A stretch of DNA of 6,447 bases, from positions 1 through 6,447 of the forward strand of contig JAFQKO010000182.1 of assembly GCA_017396865.1 (NCBI GenBank), in the 5' to 3' direction. Positions 1-5,822 of this stretch are shown piece by piece; positions within the stretch are counted from its first letter, which is position 1; each line of letters starts with the position of its first letter. Source of the stretch: Clostridia bacterium. Its GTDB lineage: Bacteria; Bacillota_A; Clostridia; Oscillospirales; QAKW01. Under the pieces are notes generated by a model. That model was not told where the DNA came from. It saw only the letters and a list, made by a program, of their open reading frames with translations, and searched no databases. A program made the translations under genes and the position numbers.

Positions 1-171
1 CAACGGTATCGCATCAGCAAAAGCTGCGGCTATTTAGCGCGCACCGATTGGAGCATCGCCAAGGTGGCGGAGGCGGTGGGATACGGCAACGTGCAATTCT
101 ATCACCGACTCTTTCGCCGCTTTCAAGGCACAACGCCCCTGCAATACCGCAAGCTGCGCCGAAAATTATAA
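1..171 (+). CDS. AraC-family transcriptional regulator, C-terminal end (partial)
   Basis: The frame is open from base 1 to a TAA at 169-171 and gives 56 residues; the 5' part lies outside the window. The visible part is the second helix-turn-helix of an AraC/XylS DNA-binding domain: a first helix with SIAKVAEAVGYGN (residues 18-30), then QFYHRLFRRFQGTTPLQYRK (32-51). The latter is the family signature, with the conserved Phe at 38 and 41, Gly 43, Pro 46 and the closing Y-R-K-L-R. Members bind DNA as activators or repressors, commonly of sugar-use genes, through an N-terminal sensor domain that cannot be seen here. The gene lies 80 bases upstream of the DUF4091 gene on the same strand, so that gene is a natural candidate target, but this is inference from position. 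No hairpin terminator is visible after the stop, so read-through into the next gene is possible. Confidence 0.9.
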   Translation, partial: QRYRISKSCGYLARTDWSIAKVAEAVGYGNVQFYHRLFRRFQGTTPLQYRKLRRKL

Positions 172-191
172 ATAGTTCGACCGTTTTGGGC

Positions 192-219
192 TTGACGATT
201 TAAAGCAATTTGGTATACT
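192..219 (+). promoter_or_regulatory. Sigma-A promoter with extended -10 for the DUF4091 gene
   Basis: TTGACG at 192-197 is followed after 16 bases by TATACT at 214-219. A TG at 211-212 completes an extended -10 (TGGTATACT). Transcription should start near 226, leaving a leader of about 25 bases before the ATG at 252. A good promoter here means the DUF4091 gene need not depend on transcription from the AraC-family gene. No clear operator palindrome was found beside it. Confidence 0.75.
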
Positions 220-251
220 GAATATAAATTAAGAAGAAAGGAACTTCTGTT

Positions 252-1931
252 ATGTTTAAAATAAAAGCAATTTCTGCCATGGACACTGTTCGGCTACGAG
301 ACCCCATTGATGCCTATCCCACCATTCAATCGGTGCGCGGCTTAAAGGGTGAGCGAGTTTCATTCCAGATTCGAGCCGACCTCAAACCGGAGCCGGATGT
401 ATCGCACGCACGCAAAAAGGGCTACTATACCCTACGCTCCCCCCTCGGACCCTACACCCATGTTTGCAGAATCGGCCATGTACCCGTTGAGTTACCCGCC
501 TATCTTGATCGCAGCGACGACGACTACATTTCAAAAGAACCCGGACTTTTTCCGGACGTTCTTTATCCCATCAAACCCAAAGAAATCTTCCAGCTTCTTC
601 CGTACAGTTCTACAACTTTGATGGTAACGGTGGACATTCCGGAAGACATCGACGCGGGCGAATATCCCCTTTATTTCACCTTTACCGAGGCAAGCACCTC
701 CACAGGCGATATCAAAACCCATATAAAAATCATGGTGCAGGTAGAAGATCTTATTATTAAAAAGAACGATCTGATCTTCACCGAATGGTTCCATTGCGAC
801 AGTATTGCAGACTACTATAACATAAAAATGATGAGTGCCAAGCATTGGAAACTGATTGAGGCCTTTATCAAAACCGCCGCTCGCACCGGAATCACCATGC
901 TCTTAACTCCGCTCTTTACCCCGCCCCTTGACACGGCCATCGGAACCGAGCGCCCCACGATGCAGTTGGTCGGCGTTAAAAAGCAGGGTAATACCTATTC
1001 ATTCAACTTTACTCTTTTGGAAAAATGGGTTCAAATTTGCCATAAATACGGCATTAAGTATTTTGAAATGTCTCATCTTTTCACCCAATGGGGCGTTGCC
1101 TACTGCCCAAAGATCGTGGTTGAGATCGAGGGCAAGCAGGTCAAGGAGTTTGGCTGGCACGTGGAGGCGATGAGCGATCTCTACAAAAACTTCCTTTCCC
1201 AATTCCTGCCCGCGCTGACCGCCAAGCTTCATGAGCTGGGGATTGCCGACAAGACCTATTTCCATATTTCCGACGAGCCCAGCTACAATCCCGAAAAGCC
1301 CGACTACGAAAACTACAAGGCCGCCAAGGCCTTTGTTGCCCCCTACTTAAAGGGCTTTAAAATCATGGACGCCCTTTCCAGCATTGAATTTTACAAGACC
1401 GGCTTGATCGAATACCCCGTATGCTGTACCGACCACATTGAACCCTTCATGGAAGAAGACATCAAAGAGCGGTGGTGCTACTACTGCTGCGGTCAAGGTG
1501 ATTTGGTGAGCAACCGTTTTCTGGCAATGCCTGCCTATCGCAACCGCATCCTCGGCTTACAACTTTTCCGCATGGGGATGAGCGGCTTCCTGCAATGGGG
1601 CTACAACTTCTACTATACAGCAGGCGCCGCCAAGAAAATCAACCCGTTTGTTACAACCGATGGCGACCAAAGCTGGCCCGCAGGGGATCCCTTCTCGGTT
1701 TACCCCTACGGCAACGAGGCGATCGAATCCATCCGCACGGTGATCTTTTACATGGGCTTGCAGGATCGCGCTCTCCTGCAGATGTTGGCCGATAAGATCG
1801 GCGAAGACGCCACCAAGGCTTGGATCGATGAACTGGCAGGCATGACCGTCAATTTCAAAGAATATCCCCGCAACAAGGAATTCCTTGAAACCCTGCATGA
1901 TCGGATTTTAGATCGACTTTTGGAAAAATGA
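252..1931 (+). CDS. DUF4091 glycoside-hydrolase-like protein
   Basis: This 559-residue protein matches the DUF4091 family, which is related to glycoside hydrolases and not well characterised. The N-terminal ~170 residues look like a beta-sandwich, ending in a segment with VDIPEDIDAGEYPLYF. From about residue 175 a likely (beta/alpha)-barrel follows: TEWFHCDSIADYY (177-189), a stretch with LLTPLFTPPLDTA, a segment with HLFTQWG, and HISDEP at 338-343, whose Asp341/Glu342 are the obvious candidate acidic active-site residues. Near the C-terminus, GFLQWGYNFYY, then GDPFSVYP and IESIRTVIFYMGLQD, are the family's closing signature. There is no signal peptide, so it should act in the cytosol, probably on imported oligosaccharides; substrate cannot be read from the sequence. 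The start is supported by GAAAGGAA at 236-243, 8 bases before the ATG. It is preceded by an AraC-family regulator and ends 5 bases before a terminator. The family call is firm; enzymatic activity is inferred. Confidence 0.88.
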   Translation: MFKIKAISAMDTVRLRDPIDAYPTIQSVRGLKGERVSFQIRADLKPEPDVSHARKKGYYTLRSPLGPYTHVCRIGHVPVELPAYLDRSDDDYISKEPGLFPDVLYPIKPKEIFQLLPYSSTTLMVTVDIPEDIDAGEYPLYFTFTEASTSTGDIKTHIKIMVQVEDLIIKKNDLIFTEWFHCDSIADYYNIKMMSAKHWKLIEAFIKTAARTGITMLLTPLFTPPLDTAIGTERPTMQLVGVKKQGNTYSFNFTLLEKWVQICHKYGIKYFEMSHLFTQWGVAYCPKIVVEIEGKQVKEFGWHVEAMSDLYKNFLSQFLPALTAKLHELGIADKTYFHISDEPSYNPEKPDYENYKAAKAFVAPYLKGFKIMDALSSIEFYKTGLIEYPVCCTDHIEPFMEEDIKERWCYYCCGQGDLVSNRFLAMPAYRNRILGLQLFRMGMSGFLQWGYNFYYTAGAAKKINPFVTTDGDQSWPAGDPFSVYPYGNEAIESIRTVIFYMGLQDRALLQMLADKIGEDATKAWIDELAGMTVNFKEYPRNKEFLETLHDRILDRLLEK

Positions 1932-1935
1932 GCAT

Positions 1936-1968
1936 AAAAAAAAGAACCTCGAAAGAGGTTCTTTTTTT
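1936..1968. terminator. Bidirectional intrinsic terminator between convergent genes
   Basis: GAACCTC at 1944-1950 pairs with GAGGTTC at 1955-1961 around a GAAA tetraloop (1951-1954). The stem is flanked by eight A (1936-1943) on the left and seven T (1962-1968) on the right, so either strand's transcript ends in a hairpin followed by a U run. It serves the DUF4091 gene (stop at 1929-1931) on the + strand and the small membrane protein gene (stop from 1979) on the - strand. Confidence 0.95.
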
Positions 1969-1978
1969 ATTCGCTTAA

Positions 1979-2314
1979 TTATTTCTTCAGCAGCTTTGCA
2001 GCAACAGCGGTGATTACACCGTAGAAACCGAAGGTGAAGGCAGCAGACAGATAACCGCTGATGTAGCGGGTAAAAGTCATGAAATCGCCACGGATATCGC
2101 TTACATAAACGATAGAATCGATCAAGCCCCAAAGAAGGCTAAAAGCAGCAATGCAAACGAAGATAAGAGCGAAAATGCCTGCGATACCTGCGATCTTATC
2201 GACGATACCGTCTACGCCTGCACCGGGAGCCTTGGGAGCTGCATAGTTGGGAGCGCCGTAGGGCTGCTGATAGGGTTGCTGGGGAGCTTGGGGGGGTTGA
2301 TATTGACCATTCAT
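1979..2314 (-). CDS. Small two-pass membrane protein with Pro/Gln/Tyr-rich N-terminal tail
   Basis: I do not recognise this 111-residue protein. Residues 1-30 form a low-complexity tail with 8 Pro, 7 Gln and 4 Tyr (for example QAPQQPYQQPYGAP). Two hydrophobic segments follow, about 42-66 (IAGIAGIFALIFVCIAAFSL then LWGLI) and about 84-107, and the protein ends in the basic KLLKK. The basic end suggests both termini face the cytoplasm, with a short outer loop containing DSIVYVSDIRGDF. Such disordered P/Q/Y tails occur on several unrelated small Firmicute membrane proteins and do not give a function. The start is fixed by an AGGAGG 8 bases upstream and by a perfect consensus promoter, which points to strong constitutive expression. 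It lies 89 bases downstream of the serpin gene on the same strand with no clear terminator between them, so it may also receive read-through from the sigma/serpin operon. Confidence 0.82.
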   Translation of the reverse strand: MNGQYQPPQAPQQPYQQPYGAPNYAAPKAPGAGVDGIVDKIAGIAGIFALIFVCIAAFSLLWGLIDSIVYVSDIRGDFMTFTRYISGYLSAAFTFGFYGVITAVAAKLLKK

Positions 2315-2322
2315 TGGAATGA

Positions 2323-2328
2323 CCTCCT
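2323..2328 (-). promoter_or_regulatory. Ribosome binding site of the small membrane protein gene
   Basis: AGGAGG lies 8 bases before the ATG at 2314-2312. A second ATG at 2310-2308 is out of frame, so this site fixes the start used. Confidence 0.88.
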
Positions 2329-2349
2329 ATAATTTAATATTGTACCTTA

Positions 2350-2378
2350 ATTATAGTACCAAAAATCCGCATTGTCAA
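2350..2378 (-). promoter_or_regulatory. Perfect consensus sigma-A promoter
   Basis: Read on the - strand, TTGACA (2378-2373) and TATAAT (2355-2350) are separated by exactly 17 bases, so both hexamers and the spacer match the consensus. Transcription should start near 2343, giving a leader of about 28 bases to the ATG at 2314. GGTAC occurs twice around the -10 (ending at 2356 and 2342), a possible but weak hint of an operator. The promoter lies in the 89-base gap after the serpin gene and drives the small membrane protein gene. Confidence 0.9.
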
Positions 2379-2403
2379 GCCAAATTTAATTATTTTCATA
2401 AAA

Positions 2404-3945
2404 TCAAGGCTGATTTACCACACCCACAAACAGCGGAACATCATGCTCGGAATAGATCACGAAAACAAAGGGACGATCCAAAACAAAATCAATCTCTTCA
2501 TCGGGCGGGGGCGGATCGCCGGTCGCGGCCATTTCAGTATAGGCAGCGGCCTTACAGCCATCCTCATCTATCATTACCCGCGCAGTATGACTTGCTGAAT
2601 TGAGATATGCTTCTTGATCTCCGACCAACGGGGAAAAGCTATCCATAGACGAAAAGACCTTGCTGACGCCCAATCCCTTCAGCCCTTCAACCAGATCAAC
2701 TTGAGCCGACACATCAAATTTCGGGATAGTATGATGAATGATCATGCGTTTACTGTTCGCCCAGCCGGAATGACCGGAAATAAATTGCAACACCTCCGAG
2801 TCTGTCAGCAGTGAATCAACGTTGACATCCTTATCGGGCAGAATAAACCGCATACTGCCGCCGCTTGCCTTAAAGCTGCGATCGACGGCGCCAAAGTTTT
2901 CACCCCAATAATACGTGCTGTCGTCGCTGTTTTTCATATAGCCGCAGTTGATGTCGCCGGCCGTTCCGTGAAAAACACCCGTTCCGGCAGACCAAAAAGA
3001 TTGATCCCATTTTGCACTATAGTATACAGAGGTCACCAAATTAAACAACGTACCGGAATCCATTGTTTCCTTAGATACGTAATCTTGAAGCAACCCGTCG
3101 GTTTGCTCATTAAGCCAATCTCGCAAAGCCTGATTATAGCCTTCGCTGCCCATCTCGCCGCGAAAAACCGAGGTATAATAATTATCCTTCAGGCGGTCAA
3201 GGGTGGCCTGATCACATTCCAATTCTTCTGCCAGCCACAGCGAGGAAGCCAATACCAGTCCCACCGCACCGTCGGCGCGGTAATGAGATTCCCAAAGGCC
3301 TTTTGCTTTTTGACGCAGGGCGGACAAGGATTCGGCATCCAGCAAACCCAAAATCTCCGCTCGGGCCGCTCCTTCGGTGGCTTCTGCCAGCATGGCCAAC
3401 GCCAGATAGAGATTGAGCGGAGAATAAAGCGCATTCCCCTCCCCTTTCTCCAAGAATGCTACCATGGTTTTTTGAACAAAGGCATTAATCCCGCCGCACT
3501 CTTCGGCAAGGCTTTTATAGGTTGCTCGCTCTTTGCGCCAAGCTTGATAAACATCATGCCACTCTTCATCGCTGATCTTATTCAGATCCGGGAAGGATGC
3601 AACAGTCGGATAGGAGCACAACACAAGGCTCTCTGCCTTTGGATCGACAGTTGGCGTTTGATTTGGTTTTTGATTGCCTCCGCTGCCGTTCGGAATCTCC
3701 GACGGTAGATCATCAATATGATCCTTTTGCGGATCTGCTGGATTGGCGGGGGTTGCGATAGGCGGATCAAAAAATCCGCCGCGCCAATAGACCCCGCCGC
3801 AGACCAGCGCGGTGATCAGCAGCACCGCAACGGCGGGCAGCGCCGCTGTTTTCCAAAAACGGCGCATCTTTTTACGGCCACTTTTCGCACTTGCGATCAG
3901 ATCCTCGCCAATCATTCCGATGGCATCCTGCAATTTACGTTTCAT
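2404..3945 (-). CDS. Membrane-anchored serpin with anti-sigma-like cytoplasmic tail
   Basis: The protein has 513 residues. Residues 1-32 form a short, basic-ended helix (MKRKLQDAIGMIGEDLIASA, then GRKKMRR), followed by one membrane segment at about 33-53. The positive residues before it predict an N-in, C-out topology. Residues 54-110 are a Pro/Asn-rich linker, and about 152-511 are a serpin domain. Serpin marks are NALYSPLNLYLALAMLAEAT (171-190), DWLNEQTDGLL (276-286), LVTSVYYSAKWDQSF (303-317, usually LVNAIYFKGKW), GLGVSKVFS (424-432), the reactive-loop hinge EDGCKAAAYT (461-470), DRPFVFVI (490-497) and PLFVGVVNQP (504-513). Serpins are suicide inhibitors of serine or cysteine proteases; a Gly at P15 and Ala at P12-P10 favour an inhibitory type. 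P1 cannot be assigned with certainty because the loop has a Pro-Pro-Pro-Pro-Asp-Glu-Glu insertion. C49 has no lipobox, so this is a membrane anchor and not a lipoprotein. The gene overlaps the ECF sigma gene by ATGA, which suggests the tail binds that sigma factor (inference). Confidence 0.9.
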   Translation of the reverse strand: MKRKLQDAIGMIGEDLIASAKSGRKKMRRFWKTAALPAVAVLLITALVCGGVYWRGGFFDPPIATPANPADPQKDHIDDLPSEIPNGSGGNQKPNQTPTVDPKAESLVLCSYPTVASFPDLNKISDEEWHDVYQAWRKERATYKSLAEECGGINAFVQKTMVAFLEKGEGNALYSPLNLYLALAMLAEATEGAARAEILGLLDAESLSALRQKAKGLWESHYRADGAVGLVLASSLWLAEELECDQATLDRLKDNYYTSVFRGEMGSEGYNQALRDWLNEQTDGLLQDYVSKETMDSGTLFNLVTSVYYSAKWDQSFWSAGTGVFHGTAGDINCGYMKNSDDSTYYWGENFGAVDRSFKASGGSMRFILPDKDVNVDSLLTDSEVLQFISGHSGWANSKRMIIHHTIPKFDVSAQVDLVEGLKGLGVSKVFSSMDSFSPLVGDQEAYLNSASHTARVMIDEDGCKAAAYTEMAATGDPPPPDEEIDFVLDRPFVFVIYSEHDVPLFVGVVNQP

Positions 3946-4502
3946 ACTACGAATTCCTCCTTTACCAAATATTCCGCAAGCTTTCTGCGGATTCGGAGCA
4001 GCCGCGTTTTAACTGCGCTTTCGCTCAAATCAAACTGACGGCAAAGCTCCTTTACAGAATCAAAATACCAATAGCGGCAAAGGAACAGATTGCGTTCGGT
4101 TTCCGGCAGTATACGCAAAAACCGATCAATACAATCGGCCAAGGCCTGCCCTTCGATCTGCTCGTCCAAAGACTTACCCGCAGCTATACAGTCGCCCAAT
4201 TCCTCCAATGTAATTTCCACCACACCGCCACCGCGTTTTTGAGCAGTTGATGCGCGATAACGATTAAGAGAAAGGTTGCGGGTGATCTTTCCCAAAAAGG
4301 CAGAAAACAAAGATGGTTTATGGGGCGGGATGCAATTCCAAGCGCTATAATATGTATCATTGACGCATTCCTCTGCATCGCTATGGTTATTCAAGATATG
4401 GTAAGCGATAGAATGGCAATATCCACCGTATTTTTTACCTGTTTCGACGATTGCCTGTTCATCACGCTCCCAATATAATGCCACTAATTCCCGATCGGTC
4501 AT
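3942..4502 (-). CDS. ECF-type RNA polymerase sigma factor
   Basis: The preferred start gives 186 residues; an upstream in-frame ATG at 4529 would add nine. The downstream ATG is preferred because it has a G-rich ribosome site 9 bases upstream, whereas the upstream one has only AAGG three bases away. Region 2 covers about residues 25-90: YCHSIAYHILNNHSDAEECV (28-47), then NDTYYSAWNCIPP and SAFLGKITRNLSLNRYR, the promoter-melting and -10-reading part. Region 4 covers about 122-180: LPETERNLFLCRYWYFDSVKE (132-152), then the helix-turn-helix with LSESAVKTRLLRIRRKLAEYL that reads the -35. The IPPHKPS and AQKRGGG segments are typical of a common clostridial ECF group, often followed by a gene for a single-pass membrane protein (from memory). 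The overlapping next gene encodes such a protein, here with a serpin ectodomain. No C-terminal extension is present, so regulation is probably by the partner protein. Confidence 0.92.
   Translation of the reverse strand: MTDRELVALYWERDEQAIVETGKKYGGYCHSIAYHILNNHSDAEECVNDTYYSAWNCIPPHKPSLFSAFLGKITRNLSLNRYRASTAQKRGGGVVEITLEELGDCIAAGKSLDEQIEGQALADCIDRFLRILPETERNLFLCRYWYFDSVKELCRQFDLSESAVKTRLLRIRRKLAEYLVKEEFVV
3956..3963 (-). promoter_or_regulatory. Serpin ribosome binding site inside the sigma gene
   Basis: AAAGGAGG lies 10 bases before the serpin ATG (3945-3943) and is also part of the last codons (Lys-Glu-Glu) of the sigma gene, whose TGA stop overlaps the ATG. This is a classic arrangement for translational coupling and equal production of the two proteins. 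Confidence 0.85.
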
Positions 4503-4511
4503 GGAAGATAT

Positions 4512-4519
4512 CCCCCCTT
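4512..4519 (-). promoter_or_regulatory. Unusual ribosome binding site that decides the sigma start
   Basis: On the - strand AAGGGGGG stands 9 bases before the ATG at 4502-4500. Six G in a row can pair with the anti-Shine-Dalgarno CCUCC partly through G-U pairs, so the site is usable but probably weaker than the AGGAGG sites of its neighbours. This may keep sigma levels at or below those of its partner. Confidence 0.6.
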
Positions 4520-4555
4520 CATCTATCATCTACCTTTTTATCACATTTTGGTTAC

Positions 4556-4584
4556 ATTATAACACAAAAGGGCTGTAAAAAACA
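4556..4584 (-). promoter_or_regulatory. Extended -10 promoter of the sigma/serpin operon
   Basis: On the - strand TGTTATAAT contains a perfect TATAAT (4561-4556) preceded by TG (4564-4563), an extended -10 element. The -35 position at a 17-base spacing holds only TGTTTT (4584-4579), a weak match, as often seen with extended -10 promoters. Transcription should start near 4549, about 47 bases before the sigma ATG. The -10 begins just after the hairpin of the dnaJ terminator and the -35 falls inside it. Confidence 0.7.
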
Positions 4585-4604
4585 TAAGTTTTTTACAGCC
4601 CTTT
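4563..4604 (-). terminator. Intrinsic terminator of dnaJ
   Basis: A perfect 17-bp stem pairs 4567-4583 with 4588-4604 around a 4-base loop (4584-4587). On the - strand the stem ends in TTT and is followed by T-GTGTT, a moderate U-rich tail. It begins 13 bases after the dnaJ stop. No T run follows it on the + strand, so it works for dnaJ only. Confidence 0.85.
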
Positions 4605-4617
4605 GATACCGCATATT

Positions 4618-5757
4618 TTATTTAAACAATTTACCCAGCTTATCCATAAAGGATGTCTTTTTATCAAGGTTCTTTTCGCTCAGGCTTTCGGCGAAGATCT
4701 TCAGCAATTCCTTTTGCTTCTTACTGAGGTTTTTGGGTACCTCTACCTCCACCGTTACGTAAAGATCGCCCTTGCTCTTGGTACCGATCCGCGGCACGCC
4801 CTTCCCGCGGAAGCGGAAGGTGCTGCCGGTTTGGGTGCCTTCCGGAAGGTCATATTCCACCTTACCGTCCAGCGTGGGAACCTGAAGGGTTGCGCCGAGG
4901 GCAGCGTCGGTGAAGTTGATCGGGATGGTGCAGAACAGATCGGTACCCTCCCGCTCAAACAGCTCATGGGGGCGCACCTGAACACCGATGTACACGTCGC
5001 CGTTGGGCCCGCCGTTGGTACCTGCATGGCCCTGATTCCGCATGGTGAGGGTTTGATCGTTGTCGATACCCGCAGGGATGGTGACCTTGATCTTCTTATC
5101 CTCATTGATAATACCACCCTTACACTTGGGGCAAGGGGTTTTGATCTTTTTACCGCGGCCGTTACAAACGGGGCAGGTGGCCTGGGAGCGAAGATCGCCG
5201 ACAATGGTACGCTGCACGGTGGTGACCACACCGCTGCCGTTACAGCGGGTACAGTTCTCCAGCTCGGTGCCGTCCTTGGCGCCCGTTCCCTTACAATCCG
5301 CACAGCTCTTACGGCGGCGAAGCTCGATCTCCTTTTCGCAGCCGAAGGCTGCCTCCTCAAAGGAGATGGAGATCAAAGTCTCGATATCCTCGCCCTTACG
5401 GGGGCCGTTTCGAGTACGGCGGGAGCCGCCGCCGAAGCCACCGCCAAAGAAGGAGCTGAACATATCGCCAATATCGCCCATTCCGCCAAAGCCGCCGAAG
5501 CCACCGCCTGCGCCGCCGCCATAGGACGGATCCACGCCTGCATGACCAAACTGGTCGTAGCGGGATTTCTTTTCGGGATCGGAGAGGATGCCATAGGCTT
5601 CGTTTACCTCTTTGAACTTCTCCTCTGCCGCTTTATCATCGGGATTGAGGTCGGGGTGGTATTTCTTCGCCAGCTTACGGTAAGCCTTCTTGATCTCATC
5701 GTCGGAGGCGTTCTTTTCCAGCCCTAATACTTCATAATAATCTCTTTTATCTGCCAT
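4618..5757 (-). CDS. dnaJ: Chaperone protein DnaJ (Hsp40)
   Basis: The 379-residue class I Hsp40 stimulates DnaK ATP hydrolysis and delivers unfolded proteins to it in the cytosol. The J domain covers residues 1-70 with HPD at 34-36; a Gly/Phe-rich linker runs about 79-112. The zinc domain has Cys pairs at 152/155 (CADCKGTG), 169/172 (CTRCNGSG), 195/198 (CPVCNGRG) and 209/212 (CPKCKGGI). The client-binding beta domains follow, including [42 protein letters not shown] and GDLYVTVEV. The fourth zinc motif keeps both Cys but departs from CxxCxGxG in its last Gly, which should not stop zinc binding. The start at MADKRDYY is chosen because this is where the J domain normally begins and because AGGAG lies 5 bases upstream; an in-frame ATG at 5811 would add 18 non-conserved residues across a hairpin. 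It follows dnaK by 65 bases and is closed by its own terminator. The length is normal for the family. Confidence 0.98.
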   Translation of the reverse strand: MADKRDYYEVLGLEKNASDDEIKKAYRKLAKKYHPDLNPDDKAAEEKFKEVNEAYGILSDPEKKSRYDQFGHAGVDPSYGGGAGGGFGGFGGMGDIGDMFSSFFGGGFGGGSRRTRNGPRKGEDIETLISISFEEAAFGCEKEIELRRRKSCADCKGTGAKDGTELENCTRCNGSGVVTTVQRTIVGDLRSQATCPVCNGRGKKIKTPCPKCKGGIINEDKKIKVTIPAGIDNDQTLTMRNQGHAGTNGGPNGDVYIGVQVRPHELFEREGTDLFCTIPINFTDAALGATLQVPTLDGKVEYDLPEGTQTGSTFRFRGKGVPRIGTKSKGDLYVTVEVEVPKNLSKKQKELLKIFAESLSEKNLDKKTSFMDKLGKLFK

Positions 5758-5762
5758 AAATG

Positions 5763-5767
5763 CTCCT
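5763..5767 (-). promoter_or_regulatory. Ribosome binding site of dnaJ
   Basis: AGGAG lies 5 bases before the ATG at 5757-5755. It supports the MADKRDYY start over the in-frame ATG at 5811-5809. Confidence 0.8.
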
Positions 5768-5782
5768 GAATTACGCCGATAA

Positions 5783-5808
5783 CGGGCGGCGGCATAGGCC
5801 GCCGCCCG
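5783..5808 (-). other. GC-rich hairpin between dnaK and dnaJ
   Basis: CGGGCGGCGGC (5783-5793) pairs perfectly with the arm at 5798-5808 around a 4-base loop, giving 11 bp made only of G and C. No T run follows on either strand, so it is not an ordinary intrinsic terminator. It lies 15 bases before the dnaJ ribosome site and 14 after the dnaK stop. Such a position suits an mRNA stabilising, processing or attenuating element that lets dnaK exceed dnaJ; this role is inferred. Confidence 0.7.
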
Positions 5809-5822
5809 CATGGGTTATACAA

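Noticed and set aside
172..251. An operator palindrome for the AraC-family regulator.
   Set aside because: Only short imperfect repeats such as AATTT...AAATT in AT-rich DNA were found; nothing beyond chance.
2968..3708. A 246-residue open frame on the + strand opposite the serpin gene.
   Set aside because: The - strand frame is a clear serpin along the same stretch; the opposite frame has no recognisable domain or ribosome site.
3793..3804. A lipobox at C49 making the serpin a lipoprotein.
   Set aside because: The residues before the Cys (A-L-V) do not fit the lipobox, which needs a small residue directly before it, and the segment reads as a plain membrane helix.
4550..4555. TGTAAC on the - strand as the -35 of an ECF promoter that would make the sigma operon self-activating.
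   Set aside because: The AAC core is present, but no convincing ECF-type -10 follows at the right distance, and a perfect extended sigma-A -10 explains the region better.
4603..5727. A 374-residue open frame on the + strand, rich in Ala, Gly and Leu, across dnaJ.
   Set aside because: It lies wholly opposite a fully conserved dnaJ gene, has no ribosome site or family marks, and its composition is what the complement of dnaJ gives.
5758..5811. An 18-residue N-terminal extension of DnaJ from the ATG at 5811.
   Set aside because: The extension is not part of known DnaJ proteins, crosses an 11-bp GC hairpin, and AGGAG sits in front of the ATG at 5757.
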